The notes under the pieces were generated by a model, which saw only the letters and a program-made list of their open reading frames with translations, made no database searches and was not told where the DNA came from. The position numbers and the translations under genes were made by a program. From assembly GCA_964544475.1 (NCBI GenBank), contig CAZJBS010000002.1, forward strand, positions 199,928-263,927: DNA of 64,000 nt, read 5' to 3'. The number at the start of each line of letters is the position of its first letter. Position 1 is the first letter of the stretch. The DNA is from CAZJBS01 sp964544475. Its GTDB lineage: Bacteria > CLD3 > SB21. This document shows, piece after piece, positions 17,921 through 26,449 of this stretch.

Positions 17921-18918
17921 CCGGCCTCCGTGGCGGCCGCGAGAATTTCACCGATCAGCGCGTCGAAGGAAATGCCGACGGCGCCGGCGGCTTTGGGCAC
18001 CAGGCTCGTCTCGGTCATACCGGGCAGCGTGTTCACCTCGAGGCAGTACAAAGCGTTTTTCGGGCTGCAACGAAAGTCCACGCGCGCGTATCCCGAGCAT
18101 TGCAGGGCGGCGAATGCTTTTTCGGCATACGACTGTACGTCGCGGGTCACCGTTTCCGGCAGGACGGCCGGGCACTCGTAGGTGGTTTTGCCTTTGGTGT
18201 ACTTGTGCAGGTAGTCGTAAAAACCGCCTTCGGGTTTGATTTCAATGACCGGCAGGGCGCGGCCACGCAAAATGGCGACGGTCAGTTCACGGCCGGGGAT
18301 GTACGTTTCCATCAGCACATCGCCGTACGCCTTGGCGGTCACCCAGGCCGATTGCAATTCACGCTCCTCTTTGACAATGGTGAGGCCCACCGTCGATCCT
18401 TCTTCATTGGGCTTGACGACAATGGGGTAGTGAAAAGCGGACGCGACGGCGTCGTGCACGGTTTTGAAAGCGGCGGATTGCCGGAAAAAAAGGTATGGCG
18501 CAGTGGGTACGCCGGCCTGCAGGAAAATCTGTTTGGAGACGACTTTGTTCATCGCGAGGGCGCTGGCCATGACGCCGGAGCCGGTGAATCGCAGGCCCAG
18601 CCATTCGCAGGCCGCCTGGATCATGCCATTTTCCCCAGTGCCGCCATGCAGCCCGTTGATGATGACGTCTGTCGCGTCGTCGGCGAGGCGATGGAGCAGT
18701 GCCAGCACGATGCGGCCGCTTTCGGCCGGCGGCGTCTGGTCCGGCGGCGTCTCACCAACGGCGGCCGGTTGTGTGTAGTCGATATCCTGTCCGGTCGCCG
18801 TATCCACCATGCGGACGCGGTGACCCAACGCGACAGCGGCGCGGGCCATGGCCGCGGCCGACACCAGCGAGACGTTGCGTTCGCTCGACGTGCCTCCAGC
18901 CAATACGGCAATGTTCAT
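17917..18918 (-). CDS. ddl: D-alanine--D-alanine ligase
   Basis: It joins two D-alanines with ATP for peptidoglycan synthesis in the cytoplasm. The 333-aa product has the N-terminal GGTSSERNVSLVSA loop (8-21), ATP-grasp elements PIVVKPNEEGSTVGL, YARVDFRC and LEVNTLPGMTETSLVPKAA. The last block is diagnostic for Ddl. It is the first gene of a four-gene minus-strand transcript and starts just after the nuo terminator. The usual mur/fts neighbours are absent. Confidence 0.95.
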   Translation of the reverse strand: MNIAVLAGGTSSERNVSLVSAAAMARAAVALGHRVRMVDTATGQDIDYTQPAAVGETPPDQTPPAESGRIVLALLHRLADDATDVIINGLHGGTGENGMIQAACEWLGLRFTGSGVMASALAMNKVVSKQIFLQAGVPTAPYLFFRQSAAFKTVHDAVASAFHYPIVVKPNEEGSTVGLTIVKEERELQSAWVTAKAYGDVLMETYIPGRELTVAILRGRALPVIEIKPEGGFYDYLHKYTKGKTTYECPAVLPETVTRDVQSYAEKAFAALQCSGYARVDFRCSPKNALYCLEVNTLPGMTETSLVPKAAGAVGISFDALIGEILAAATEAG

Positions 18919-18929
18919 GTTCTTCTCTC

Positions 18930-18960
18930 AAAAAAATATTGCCGGACGTGATCCGGCAAT
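18930..18960 (-). terminator. Terminator of the nuo operon
   Basis: A perfect 9-bp stem (ATTGCCGGA / TCCGGCAAT) with a 5-nt loop is followed on the minus strand by a run of T. It lies 25 nt after the nuoN stop and just before ddl, so it ends the complex I transcript. Confidence 0.9.
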
Positions 18961-18984
18961 CATGGACTTCCTGTCAGGAATTCA

Positions 18985-20424
18985 TCAGAATGTCGGCACG
19001 AGCGCCGGCATGACGCCCAGGACAACCAGGCTTGCCGCCGAAAAGGCGACGGCGAAATGCGTGGCCTTCGAAACGACGACGTCTTCCAGGGGTTCCTCCG
19101 ATGACTTGAAATACATCATCACCATCACGCGCAAATAATAGTATACGGAAATCAGCGTCGTGATCACGGCGACGATCGTGAGATGAACGTATCCGGCTTT
19201 GACCGCCTCGGAGAAAATCTGGAACTTGCCGATGAATCCGCCGGTCAGCGGGAATCCCGCCAGCGACAGCATGGCAATGGACATCGCCACGCTCAACCAC
19301 GGGTATCGCGCGCCAAATCCGGCGAAGTCCTCAACCTTCATGTTGCGGCCCTCGCGGCTCTCAAAAATGTGGATGATCGTAAACGCGGCCAGGTTCATCA
19401 ACGCATACACCGTGACATAGAAAACGATGGACGAGGACGCGAACGCGGTGTTTCCCCTGGCCAGGAGCGGCCCGGCCAGAATGGCCATAATGATGTAACC
19501 CGCGTGCGCAATGCTTGAAAACGCCAACATGCGCTTGATGTCGCGCTGGATCAGGGCGAGGAGATTGCCGAAAACCATTGTGATCAGGCATATCCAGTAG
19601 AGAATGGTGGACCAGTCATGATACAAGGGGTCGAACGTTTCGACAAAAACCCGCGCAAACGCGGCAAACGCCGCCGCCTTCGGTCCGGTGGCGATGATCG
19701 CGGTCACCGGAGCCGGTGAACCCTGGTATACGTCCGGCGACCACATATGGAAGGGCACGAGCGCCACTTTGAAACCGAAGCCCACCAGGATCAGTGAAAC
19801 CGCGGCGAGAGCCATCGGGTTGCCAAGCAATGAATGGGTTTCGAGGTAGCGTGCCACACGCGTCAGATCAAAACTGCCGGTGGTTCCGTAAATCAATGCA
19901 ATGCCGTAGAGGAAGAATCCGGAAGCAAAGGCTCCGAGAAGGAAATACTTCAGGGAGGCCTCGAGCGCCCGCACACGCGAGCGGTTCATGCCGATCAGCA
20001 CATACAGTCCGATGGACATGATTTCAAGACCCAGAAAAATCACCAGAAGATTCTGGCTCGACGCCATGATCATCATGCCGACGGTGGACATCAGCAGGAT
20101 CGAAAAGAATTCGCCGGTCTTATGGGGATCGACCGCGTCCTTGGTGACCAGGCACAGCAGGATGGCGCTCAGGAGAATGATGAAACAAAATTGGTTTGTG
20201 TACAGGTTGATTGTGATCATGCCGCTGAAGGCCGTGGTGACCGTGTTCCACTGCCAGAAGAGGCAGAGCATGGCGAGACCGCACGCGGCCAGGGCCGTGT
20301 ATCCTATCCACGACCGCTGCGACGGCATGAACACGCCCATCAGCAGGGTCAGACAGGCGCCCACGGTCAACAGAATTTGCGGCAGGATGGCCAGGCTGTT
20401 CATGTCGGGTATGATGATTTCCAC
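18985..20424 (-). CDS. nuoN: NADH-quinone oxidoreductase subunit N
   Basis: Antiporter-like membrane subunit of complex I that helps pump protons. The 479-aa product has about 14 membrane helices and the family core KYFLLGAFASGFFLYGIALIYG and PFHMWSPDVYQGSPAPVTA, with the conserved lysines and the helix-breaking Pro. It is the last gene of the nuo cluster, separated from nuoM by a TPR/Clp fusion gene and a hydrolase gene, an unusual break between two normally adjacent genes. A strong terminator follows. Confidence 0.95.
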   Translation of the reverse strand: MEIIIPDMNSLAILPQILLTVGACLTLLMGVFMPSQRSWIGYTALAACGLAMLCLFWQWNTVTTAFSGMITINLYTNQFCFIILLSAILLCLVTKDAVDPHKTGEFFSILLMSTVGMMIMASSQNLLVIFLGLEIMSIGLYVLIGMNRSRVRALEASLKYFLLGAFASGFFLYGIALIYGTTGSFDLTRVARYLETHSLLGNPMALAAVSLILVGFGFKVALVPFHMWSPDVYQGSPAPVTAIIATGPKAAAFAAFARVFVETFDPLYHDWSTILYWICLITMVFGNLLALIQRDIKRMLAFSSIAHAGYIIMAILAGPLLARGNTAFASSSIVFYVTVYALMNLAAFTIIHIFESREGRNMKVEDFAGFGARYPWLSVAMSIAMLSLAGFPLTGGFIGKFQIFSEAVKAGYVHLTIVAVITTLISVYYYLRVMVMMYFKSSEEPLEDVVVSKATHFAVAFSAASLVVLGVMPALVPTF

Positions 20425-20459
20425 GGGAACCTCCGAAGATTTTATTCGACACCTTGGAT

Positions 20460-23400
20460 CTACATGCCGCGCATGACGACGACTTTGTCGCCGTGGCGCG
20501 TGATATTGTACGCTTTGTTTTCCGGATTCTGGATCATGATTCGGGACAGCGGCCGGGAGATGTTCTCCTCCAGCGCCCGGTTGAGGCCGCGGGCGCCTTC
20601 GCGGCGAAGGTCGAGGCCCCGCACGCAGAGTTCCACCACCGATGGATCGATCGTAATTTTGAAACCTTTTTCGGCAAACCGGGCCATGATCGCGTCCATT
20701 TTTTGTCTGGCGATTTTGGCGAGGACTTCTTCATCCAGCGCGCGAAACACGACAATCTCGTCAATCCGATTGAGAAATTCCGGTGAAAAATGTTTCTTCA
20801 GCGAATCGCGGATGCCGTCCGATATTTCCTCGTGCTCGTCCGTGTGCGCGCCGGTGAAACCGACTTTGGCCTTGCCGTAGATGTGTTCGGCGCCGAGGTT
20901 GGAGGTCATGATGATGGTGGTATTCGAAAAAATAATCGTATGGCCTTTGCCGTCGGTCAGGCGGCCGTCGTCGAAGACCTGCAAAAAGGCCTCGTAGATT
21001 TTCGGATGGGCCTTTTCGATTTCATCCAGCAGAATGACCGCCGACGGGTTTTCCCGCACGGCCTTGACCAGACGCCCGTCGTCCTCATAGCCGACATAAC
21101 CCGGCGCCGTGCCGATCAGTTTGGACAGGGCATACTGATCGTTGTATTCAGACATGTCGATGCGCACGAGGCGTTTTTCCGTGCCTTCGAGGGCGGCGGC
21201 GAGGGCTTTCGCCAGTTCGGTTTTTCCGACGCCGGTCGGTCCGACAAAAAGAAACACGCCGTCCGGCCGGTCCGGATTGACGTCGAGCCCGCTTTTGGTC
21301 ATCCGCACGACTTCGGCCACCTGCTTGATCGCGTCCTCCTGTCCAATCACGCGGCTTCGCAGCCGGTCTTCCAGGGAGATCATGCCGCTCATGGCGTCGA
21401 TCTGGATGTTATTCATCGGAATGCGCGTCACCTGGGAGACGGCTTGTGAAATGTGCGTTTCGGCCATCGCAACGGTTTCCTGGCTGCCGGATGGCCGGGA
21501 CAGGCTGGCTTTGATGGACGCCCGTTCGAGAATGTCACAGGCCTTGTCCGGGAAAAACCGGTTCTTGATGTACTTGTCGGACAAGTCCAGGATCAGGCGC
21601 AATTCACGGTCGCCGATGCTCACGCGATAAAAATCCTCCAGCTTCGGCCGCTGGTATTCCATGATCTTCGTCGTATCCTCTTTGGTGGCCTCGAAAACGG
21701 TCACGCGGGTGAACCGCCGTTCGAACGCGCCGCTCTTGGCGATGTTCTGCTGGTACTCCTCATCGGTGGTCGCCCCGATCAGCTTGAAATCGGGCTGGGT
21801 CAGCAGCGGCTTGAACATTTCATCCAGTCCGCCCGTCTCATGACTGCTGTACGATCCGGCGCCCATCAGCGTATGCAGTTCATCAATGAAAATGATCACC
21901 TTGTTCGTGCGCACAAATTGGGCGAGTTGCATGAATTTCTGTTCGAGAGTGCCGACGTACCGTGTGCCGGCCACCACGGCAAAGACTTCGAGTTCCAGCA
22001 ATTTGTACGACGTCAGGATGTCCGGGACCTGGCCGGCGGCGAGGCGGTGGGCGAGACCGTTGACCAGAACGGTTTTTCCGACGCCCGGCGCCCCGACGAT
22101 CAGCGGGTTGGCTTTGGTGCGGCGGCACAGCACTTCGATGAGTTCCTGCAGTTCCGATTCGCGGCCGAAAATATTTTCCACCTTGCCGTCCCTGGCCAGT
22201 TGGGTCAGGTCGCGCAGGAAATTCGGCATGCCCGGCACGACGGTTTCACCCAGGACGGAGGTCGTCGAGGTGCCGCTCGTCTCCTGCGCGCCGCTTTCGG
22301 TGGTTTCCGTGGGGGCGACAAAACTGGGATCGATTTCGGACAGCAGATCGTTGAACCACTTGTAATTCGGGTCAAACTGCTTGCCTTCGATCAGGGTTCG
22401 TTTGGACAGGTCGTCCTTGCCCAATTTGTGATAGGCGAACGCCAGATAGTAATAACCGTAGGAATTCTTCTTTTCGATCGCGAACGATTTGGTCAGGATG
22501 TCGACGGCCTCCTGGTACCGCTGGAGATCGCAGAAGACGCGCCCCAGTTCGCGCATGACGCGGGCATTCTTGGGCTCGAGTTCGAGAAACCGTTCGAACG
22601 ATCTGGCCGCTTCCTCCAGCCGCCCGAGGTTCATCAGGCTGTATCCGTAATAGTCGTATACAAACGACTCGTTCACTTTGTTGGGATAGGTCTGCTCGGC
22701 CAGCGTGCACAACTGCTGGTCGTCTTTGAGATCGTAGTACAGAATTTCAAAGATATGGTGCATCGCCCAATTGAAATAACCGATGTCCGATTTCTGATAA
22801 TCCTTCATCACCTCGATGGCTTTCTGGGGATTGCTCAGTTTTCGGTACATTTCCTTGGTCTCATACGCCGCGTTGCTGTCCTTCACATGGAGTTTGAGAA
22901 TTCTCTCGAAGCACGTCAGGGCGTCTTTCCACTGGCCTTTTTCCTTGTGCAGGCGTCCGAGGGCACGGAGGGTTTCCGGATTGTCGGCGTCCAAGGCCAG
23001 CGCCTTGCGGTATTCCTCGAGCGCGGCGTCGATTTTGTTTTCCTTGTGGTACACATCCGCCAGTTTGGTCACGATGGCGGCCTGGTTGGGATTGAGGGCG
23101 AGGGCGTCTTTGAGGTGCACTTCCGCCTTCGCAAAATCCATTTTGGTCAGGAACAACTGGCCCATGGCGTAAAACAAAGGCCAGGCTTTCGGATGCGTCT
23201 TGAGGAGACTTTGCTGATGGGCTTCGATCTGAGCGATGTCCACGGCGTCGTCGGTTACTTTTTCAAAGGACTTGTCGTAGGCGTTTCGGATGGCCATCGC
23301 GGTCAGGTACGATTTGGCCGACGACGTGGGCTGACTCTGTTTGTCGAGGACGTCGCCGAGGTGGGCGTGAAAGACGGCCTCCGCCGGCATCAGCCGGGCC

Positions 23401-23837
23401 GCCTCCTGCGCGTGGTGCAGGGCCTTCTCCAACATGCCGATCTCCGAGCAACAGGCCGACAACGCCTGGTGGTTCCAGGCATCCTGCGGGTTGACAGTCA
23501 CGGCCCGTTCGCAACACTGCAAAGCGACGGCGTCTTTGCGCGCTTCATGAAAAGCCAGACCCAGTTTGCGGAAATCCTGATCGGCGGCATAGGCCGCGTC
23601 CATCAGATATTGAACGAGAAAGGCGCCTTCTTCGAATTTCTGGTCGGCAATCAAACGATGCACTTCGGCCACGATATCCGCCATACGTCCGGCGGCGGCC
23701 AGGGGTTTGAACCGCTGTACGAAATCATCGACGGCGCCCGAAAAAACGTACTGGCAATGAGGGCACGTACCGGTCCAGCCGGCCATGGCACTGGTACGCG
23801 AGCAACCTGGACAGAGAATATGAGAAAAATCACTCAC
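20460..23837 (-). CDS. Zinc-ribbon/TPR/Clp double-AAA+ fusion protein
   Basis: The 1125-aa product has no counterpart I know by name. It starts with a zinc ribbon (C9-x2-C12 and C25-x2-C28), continues with a long TPR array (about residues 60-500), a linker, and a ClpA/ClpC-type ATPase. The first AAA+ module has Walker A GAPGVGKT near 582 and Walker B IIFIDELHT; the second has GPTGVGKTE near 867 and VILLDEIEKAHP. Between them there is no long coiled-coil M domain, and the usual Clp N-domain is missing, so TPRs seem to have replaced it as substrate receptor. KVGFTG in the second module matches the VGF loop by which ClpC docks on ClpP. It lies inside the nuo operon, 35 nt before nuoN and 4 nt after the hydrolase gene. 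Confidence 0.85.
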   Translation of the reverse strand: MSDFSHILCPGCSRTSAMAGWTGTCPHCQYVFSGAVDDFVQRFKPLAAAGRMADIVAEVHRLIADQKFEEGAFLVQYLMDAAYAADQDFRKLGLAFHEARKDAVALQCCERAVTVNPQDAWNHQALSACCSEIGMLEKALHHAQEAARLMPAEAVFHAHLGDVLDKQSQPTSSAKSYLTAMAIRNAYDKSFEKVTDDAVDIAQIEAHQQSLLKTHPKAWPLFYAMGQLFLTKMDFAKAEVHLKDALALNPNQAAIVTKLADVYHKENKIDAALEEYRKALALDADNPETLRALGRLHKEKGQWKDALTCFERILKLHVKDSNAAYETKEMYRKLSNPQKAIEVMKDYQKSDIGYFNWAMHHIFEILYYDLKDDQQLCTLAEQTYPNKVNESFVYDYYGYSLMNLGRLEEAARSFERFLELEPKNARVMRELGRVFCDLQRYQEAVDILTKSFAIEKKNSYGYYYLAFAYHKLGKDDLSKRTLIEGKQFDPNYKWFNDLLSEIDPSFVAPTETTESGAQETSGTSTTSVLGETVVPGMPNFLRDLTQLARDGKVENIFGRESELQELIEVLCRRTKANPLIVGAPGVGKTVLVNGLAHRLAAGQVPDILTSYKLLELEVFAVVAGTRYVGTLEQKFMQLAQFVRTNKVIIFIDELHTLMGAGSYSSHETGGLDEMFKPLLTQPDFKLIGATTDEEYQQNIAKSGAFERRFTRVTVFEATKEDTTKIMEYQRPKLEDFYRVSIGDRELRLILDLSDKYIKNRFFPDKACDILERASIKASLSRPSGSQETVAMAETHISQAVSQVTRIPMNNIQIDAMSGMISLEDRLRSRVIGQEDAIKQVAEVVRMTKSGLDVNPDRPDGVFLFVGPTGVGKTELAKALAAALEGTEKRLVRIDMSEYNDQYALSKLIGTAPGYVGYEDDGRLVKAVRENPSAVILLDEIEKAHPKIYEAFLQVFDDGRLTDGKGHTIIFSNTTIIMTSNLGAEHIYGKAKVGFTGAHTDEHEEISDGIRDSLKKHFSPEFLNRIDEIVVFRALDEEVLAKIARQKMDAIMARFAEKGFKITIDPSVVELCVRGLDLRREGARGLNRALEENISRPLSRIMIQNPENKAYNITRHGDKVVVMRGM

Positions 23838-23841
23838 GCCG

Positions 23842-24807
23842 TCATTCCTTGCCGGTCTTGTTTAGGAAGCCAAGGACCAATTTGTGGAACTTCTTCCGCT
23901 GCTCAAAAAAAGGATAGTGGCCGCTGTGTTCGAAAATACGCAATTTTGAATGGGGGATGCGGCGATGAATGTCGACGGCCTGCCGGACGGTCGAAATCCG
24001 GTCTTCGCGTCCGCCGATCACCAGGGTCGGCGCCGTGATCCCGGAAAGCCGATCGCGCAGGTCAAAATTCTTCAACGTGCCGCCCACTTCGACATCGGGA
24101 TCCGGACCGATCATCGCATAGTACACATCCAGTGAGAAGGCATCCTCCGCGGTTTCCAACGCGGCGATTTCTTTCAGGTATTTCTTTCGCTGACCGGGAT
24201 GGTACCAATACAGCGATCCGATGCACGGATCATACAACGTCCGCCAATCGTTGGTGTTGGAGTGTCCTTTCAACCCGATCTCTTCCAGTTTTTTCCAAAC
24301 CTCCGGATAACTTTGCCGGATGTGCTCGTTGCAGTTGTCGATGTTTTCCTGCCAGCCTTCGGCGCTGTGAAAGGCATTGCACAGAATCAACGCCACCACG
24401 CGATCCGGGTACGCCGCCGCGTAGGCGCCGGCGACGATGCCGCCATAGGAATGGCCGAGGACAGCCAGCGACGAAAGCCCGAGGTGTTTTCGCAGAGCCT
24501 CGACGTCCTCAACGTCGTTGGCCAGCGTGTAGCGAGAGCCGTCGGTGAGCCGGGTGGAACGTCCCCGCCCTCGGCCGTCGAAATAAATGACCGACAGTTC
24601 ATTTTCCAGCTGACGAAGGGACGGTCGGAGGTACGTGTGGGCATCGCCGGGCCCTCCGGCAATGATCAGCAATGGCCGGCCACTGCCGCGTTTCTCGTAA
24701 TACAAACGCACACTGTCGGAAGACAGCGCAAAACCCTTGGTTTCGGAGGCGGCGACCAACGCCGTCCAACACAAGCAGGCTATGACGGCTACCATGACGT
24801 ACCACAT
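23842..24807 (-). CDS. Exported alpha/beta hydrolase (proline iminopeptidase-like)
   Basis: The 321-aa product has an N-terminal hydrophobic segment (residues 2-20) ending in ALVAAS, so it is likely exported. The catalytic triad is visible: S120 in GHSYGG, Asp in GGREDRIS (about 267) and His in HSGHYPF (about 296). The GGPGDAH oxyanion loop at 51-57 is typical of proline iminopeptidase and related S33 hydrolases. It lies 5 nt from nuoM and 4 nt from the TPR/Clp gene, so it belongs to the nuo transcript. Substrate is unknown: peptide, ester or lactone are all possible. Confidence 0.8.
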   Translation of the reverse strand: MWYVMVAVIACLCWTALVAASETKGFALSSDSVRLYYEKRGSGRPLLIIAGGPGDAHTYLRPSLRQLENELSVIYFDGRGRGRSTRLTDGSRYTLANDVEDVEALRKHLGLSSLAVLGHSYGGIVAGAYAAAYPDRVVALILCNAFHSAEGWQENIDNCNEHIRQSYPEVWKKLEEIGLKGHSNTNDWRTLYDPCIGSLYWYHPGQRKKYLKEIAALETAEDAFSLDVYYAMIGPDPDVEVGGTLKNFDLRDRLSGITAPTLVIGGREDRISTVRQAVDIHRRIPHSKLRIFEHSGHYPFFEQRKKFHKLVLGFLNKTGKE

Positions 24808-24812
24808 CCGGA

Positions 24813-26420
24813 TCAGGGTTGAACCTTGGGCCTGGAGGATTCCCCGCCGGCCGGTTTTACCCAGCCCGTTTTCTGCTTGCGCATTTCAATATCTTCCAGC
24901 GTCGTCTTGTAGGTTTTGAGGTTCTTCTCGAGTGACGCCTCCATGCGGCTGATGAAAGGCTTCGGATAGATGCCGATCCAGAAAATAAATATCAGGAACG
25001 GCACCATAACGACGTACTCACGGATGGACAGGTCTTTCAAAGACCGGTTGGCCTCGTGTTTGACGTCCCCATAAATGACCCGTTGATACATCCAGAGCAG
25101 GTAGACGGCGCTCAGTATGACGCCGAGCGACGCCAGCACCGCATAGACCCGGCCGTACTCGTTGGCCGAAGCAAACGTGCCGATCAGGGCGAGAAATTCG
25201 CCGACAAAGCCATTCGTGCCAGGCAACCCCAGCGACGAAAGACAAACAACCAGAAACACGACCGAAAATCCGGGGATCACCTTCCACAATCCCCCGAACT
25301 GCTCAATCAGGCGCGTGTGGCGGCGGTCATACAACATGCCGATCATAAGGAAGAGACAGGATGTCGAAATGCCGTGGCTCAACATGATGAGCATGCCGCC
25401 CTGCCATCCCTGGATCGTCATCGCGAAGAGTCCCAGCATCACGAATCCGAGGTGGGCCACCGACGAATACGCCACCAGTTTCTTGGCGTCCGGCTGGACC
25501 ATCGCAACCAGCGATCCATAGATGATACCGATCACGGCCAGCACCGAAATCACCGGGATGAACGCATGGGAGACCATCGGAAAAAACGGGATGCAAAAGC
25601 GGATAAATCCATACGGGCCCATTTTTAGAAGAATGGCGGCCAGATTCACAGAGCCCACGGTCGGAGCTTCCACGTGCGCCAGCGGCAGCCACGTATGGAA
25701 AGGGAACATCGGCACTTTGATCGCGAAGGCGACGGCATACGCCAGGAACAGCCACACCTGCGTGCCGTACGGCAGGTTAAGATTGTAAAAGGATTCGATC
25801 GCAAACGAATGTTCGGATACGGTGATCCCATTGACCACGACGGAGGGCGTCTGGAAATACATGTACAAAATGGCGACCAGCATAAAGATGCTGCCGGCCA
25901 TCGTATACAGGAAGAACGTGACGGCCGCCCGGATTCTCTCTTCGTGACCCCAGATGCCGATCAGAACATACATCGGTATCAGCATGGCTTCCCAGAACAC
26001 GTAAAACAAGAACATGTCCCGCGCGCAGAAGACACCGAGCATGCCGGAGTCCAGCATAAGCAGGGAGATCATGAAGCCTTTGACATTGCCGTGGATGCTC
26101 TCCCACGAAGCCACGACCGCCAACGGCATGATAAAGGTCGTTAGAAGGACCAGCAGAAGGCTGATGCCGTCGACGCCGACGGAATAATAGGCGCCCCAGC
26201 TTTCTATCCAGGTGGCTTTGAAGACAAACTGCATTCCGGGATCGGCCGGATCGAACAGGAAAAACATTGGCACGGACAACAAAAACACGATGCCGGCGAC
26301 GATCAGCGTCACCCACTTGATCCGTGCTTCCTCGGCTTTCGGGATCAGAGTGATGAAAAGCACGCCCGCCATCGGAAGAAAAATGAGCAGCGTGAGTATG
26401 TTGGAAAAGTACGTCTCCAT
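24813..26420 (-). CDS. nuoM: NADH-quinone oxidoreductase subunit M
   Basis: Antiporter-like proton-pumping subunit of complex I. The 535-aa product has about 14 helices with FLFYVFWEAMLIPMYVLIGIWG and MFPFHTWLPLAHVEAPTVGSV, both diagnostic of NuoM, and the conserved Glu in the first block. A C-terminal tail of about 40 polar residues (TLEDIEMRKQKTGWVKPAGG) is longer than usual. nuoL lies 29 nt upstream. Confidence 0.96.
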   Translation of the reverse strand: METYFSNILTLLIFLPMAGVLFITLIPKAEEARIKWVTLIVAGIVFLLSVPMFFLFDPADPGMQFVFKATWIESWGAYYSVGVDGISLLLVLLTTFIMPLAVVASWESIHGNVKGFMISLLMLDSGMLGVFCARDMFLFYVFWEAMLIPMYVLIGIWGHEERIRAAVTFFLYTMAGSIFMLVAILYMYFQTPSVVVNGITVSEHSFAIESFYNLNLPYGTQVWLFLAYAVAFAIKVPMFPFHTWLPLAHVEAPTVGSVNLAAILLKMGPYGFIRFCIPFFPMVSHAFIPVISVLAVIGIIYGSLVAMVQPDAKKLVAYSSVAHLGFVMLGLFAMTIQGWQGGMLIMLSHGISTSCLFLMIGMLYDRRHTRLIEQFGGLWKVIPGFSVVFLVVCLSSLGLPGTNGFVGEFLALIGTFASANEYGRVYAVLASLGVILSAVYLLWMYQRVIYGDVKHEANRSLKDLSIREYVVMVPFLIFIFWIGIYPKPFISRMEASLEKNLKTYKTTLEDIEMRKQKTGWVKPAGGESSRPKVQP

Positions 26421-26449
26421 GAAGCGCCTCGTTAGAAATTCACAGACCG

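Noticed and set aside
21453..24038. An 861-codon open frame on the plus strand
   Set aside because: It is antisense to the TPR/Clp gene, whose Walker motifs and TPRs are unmistakable. The antisense product has no domain.
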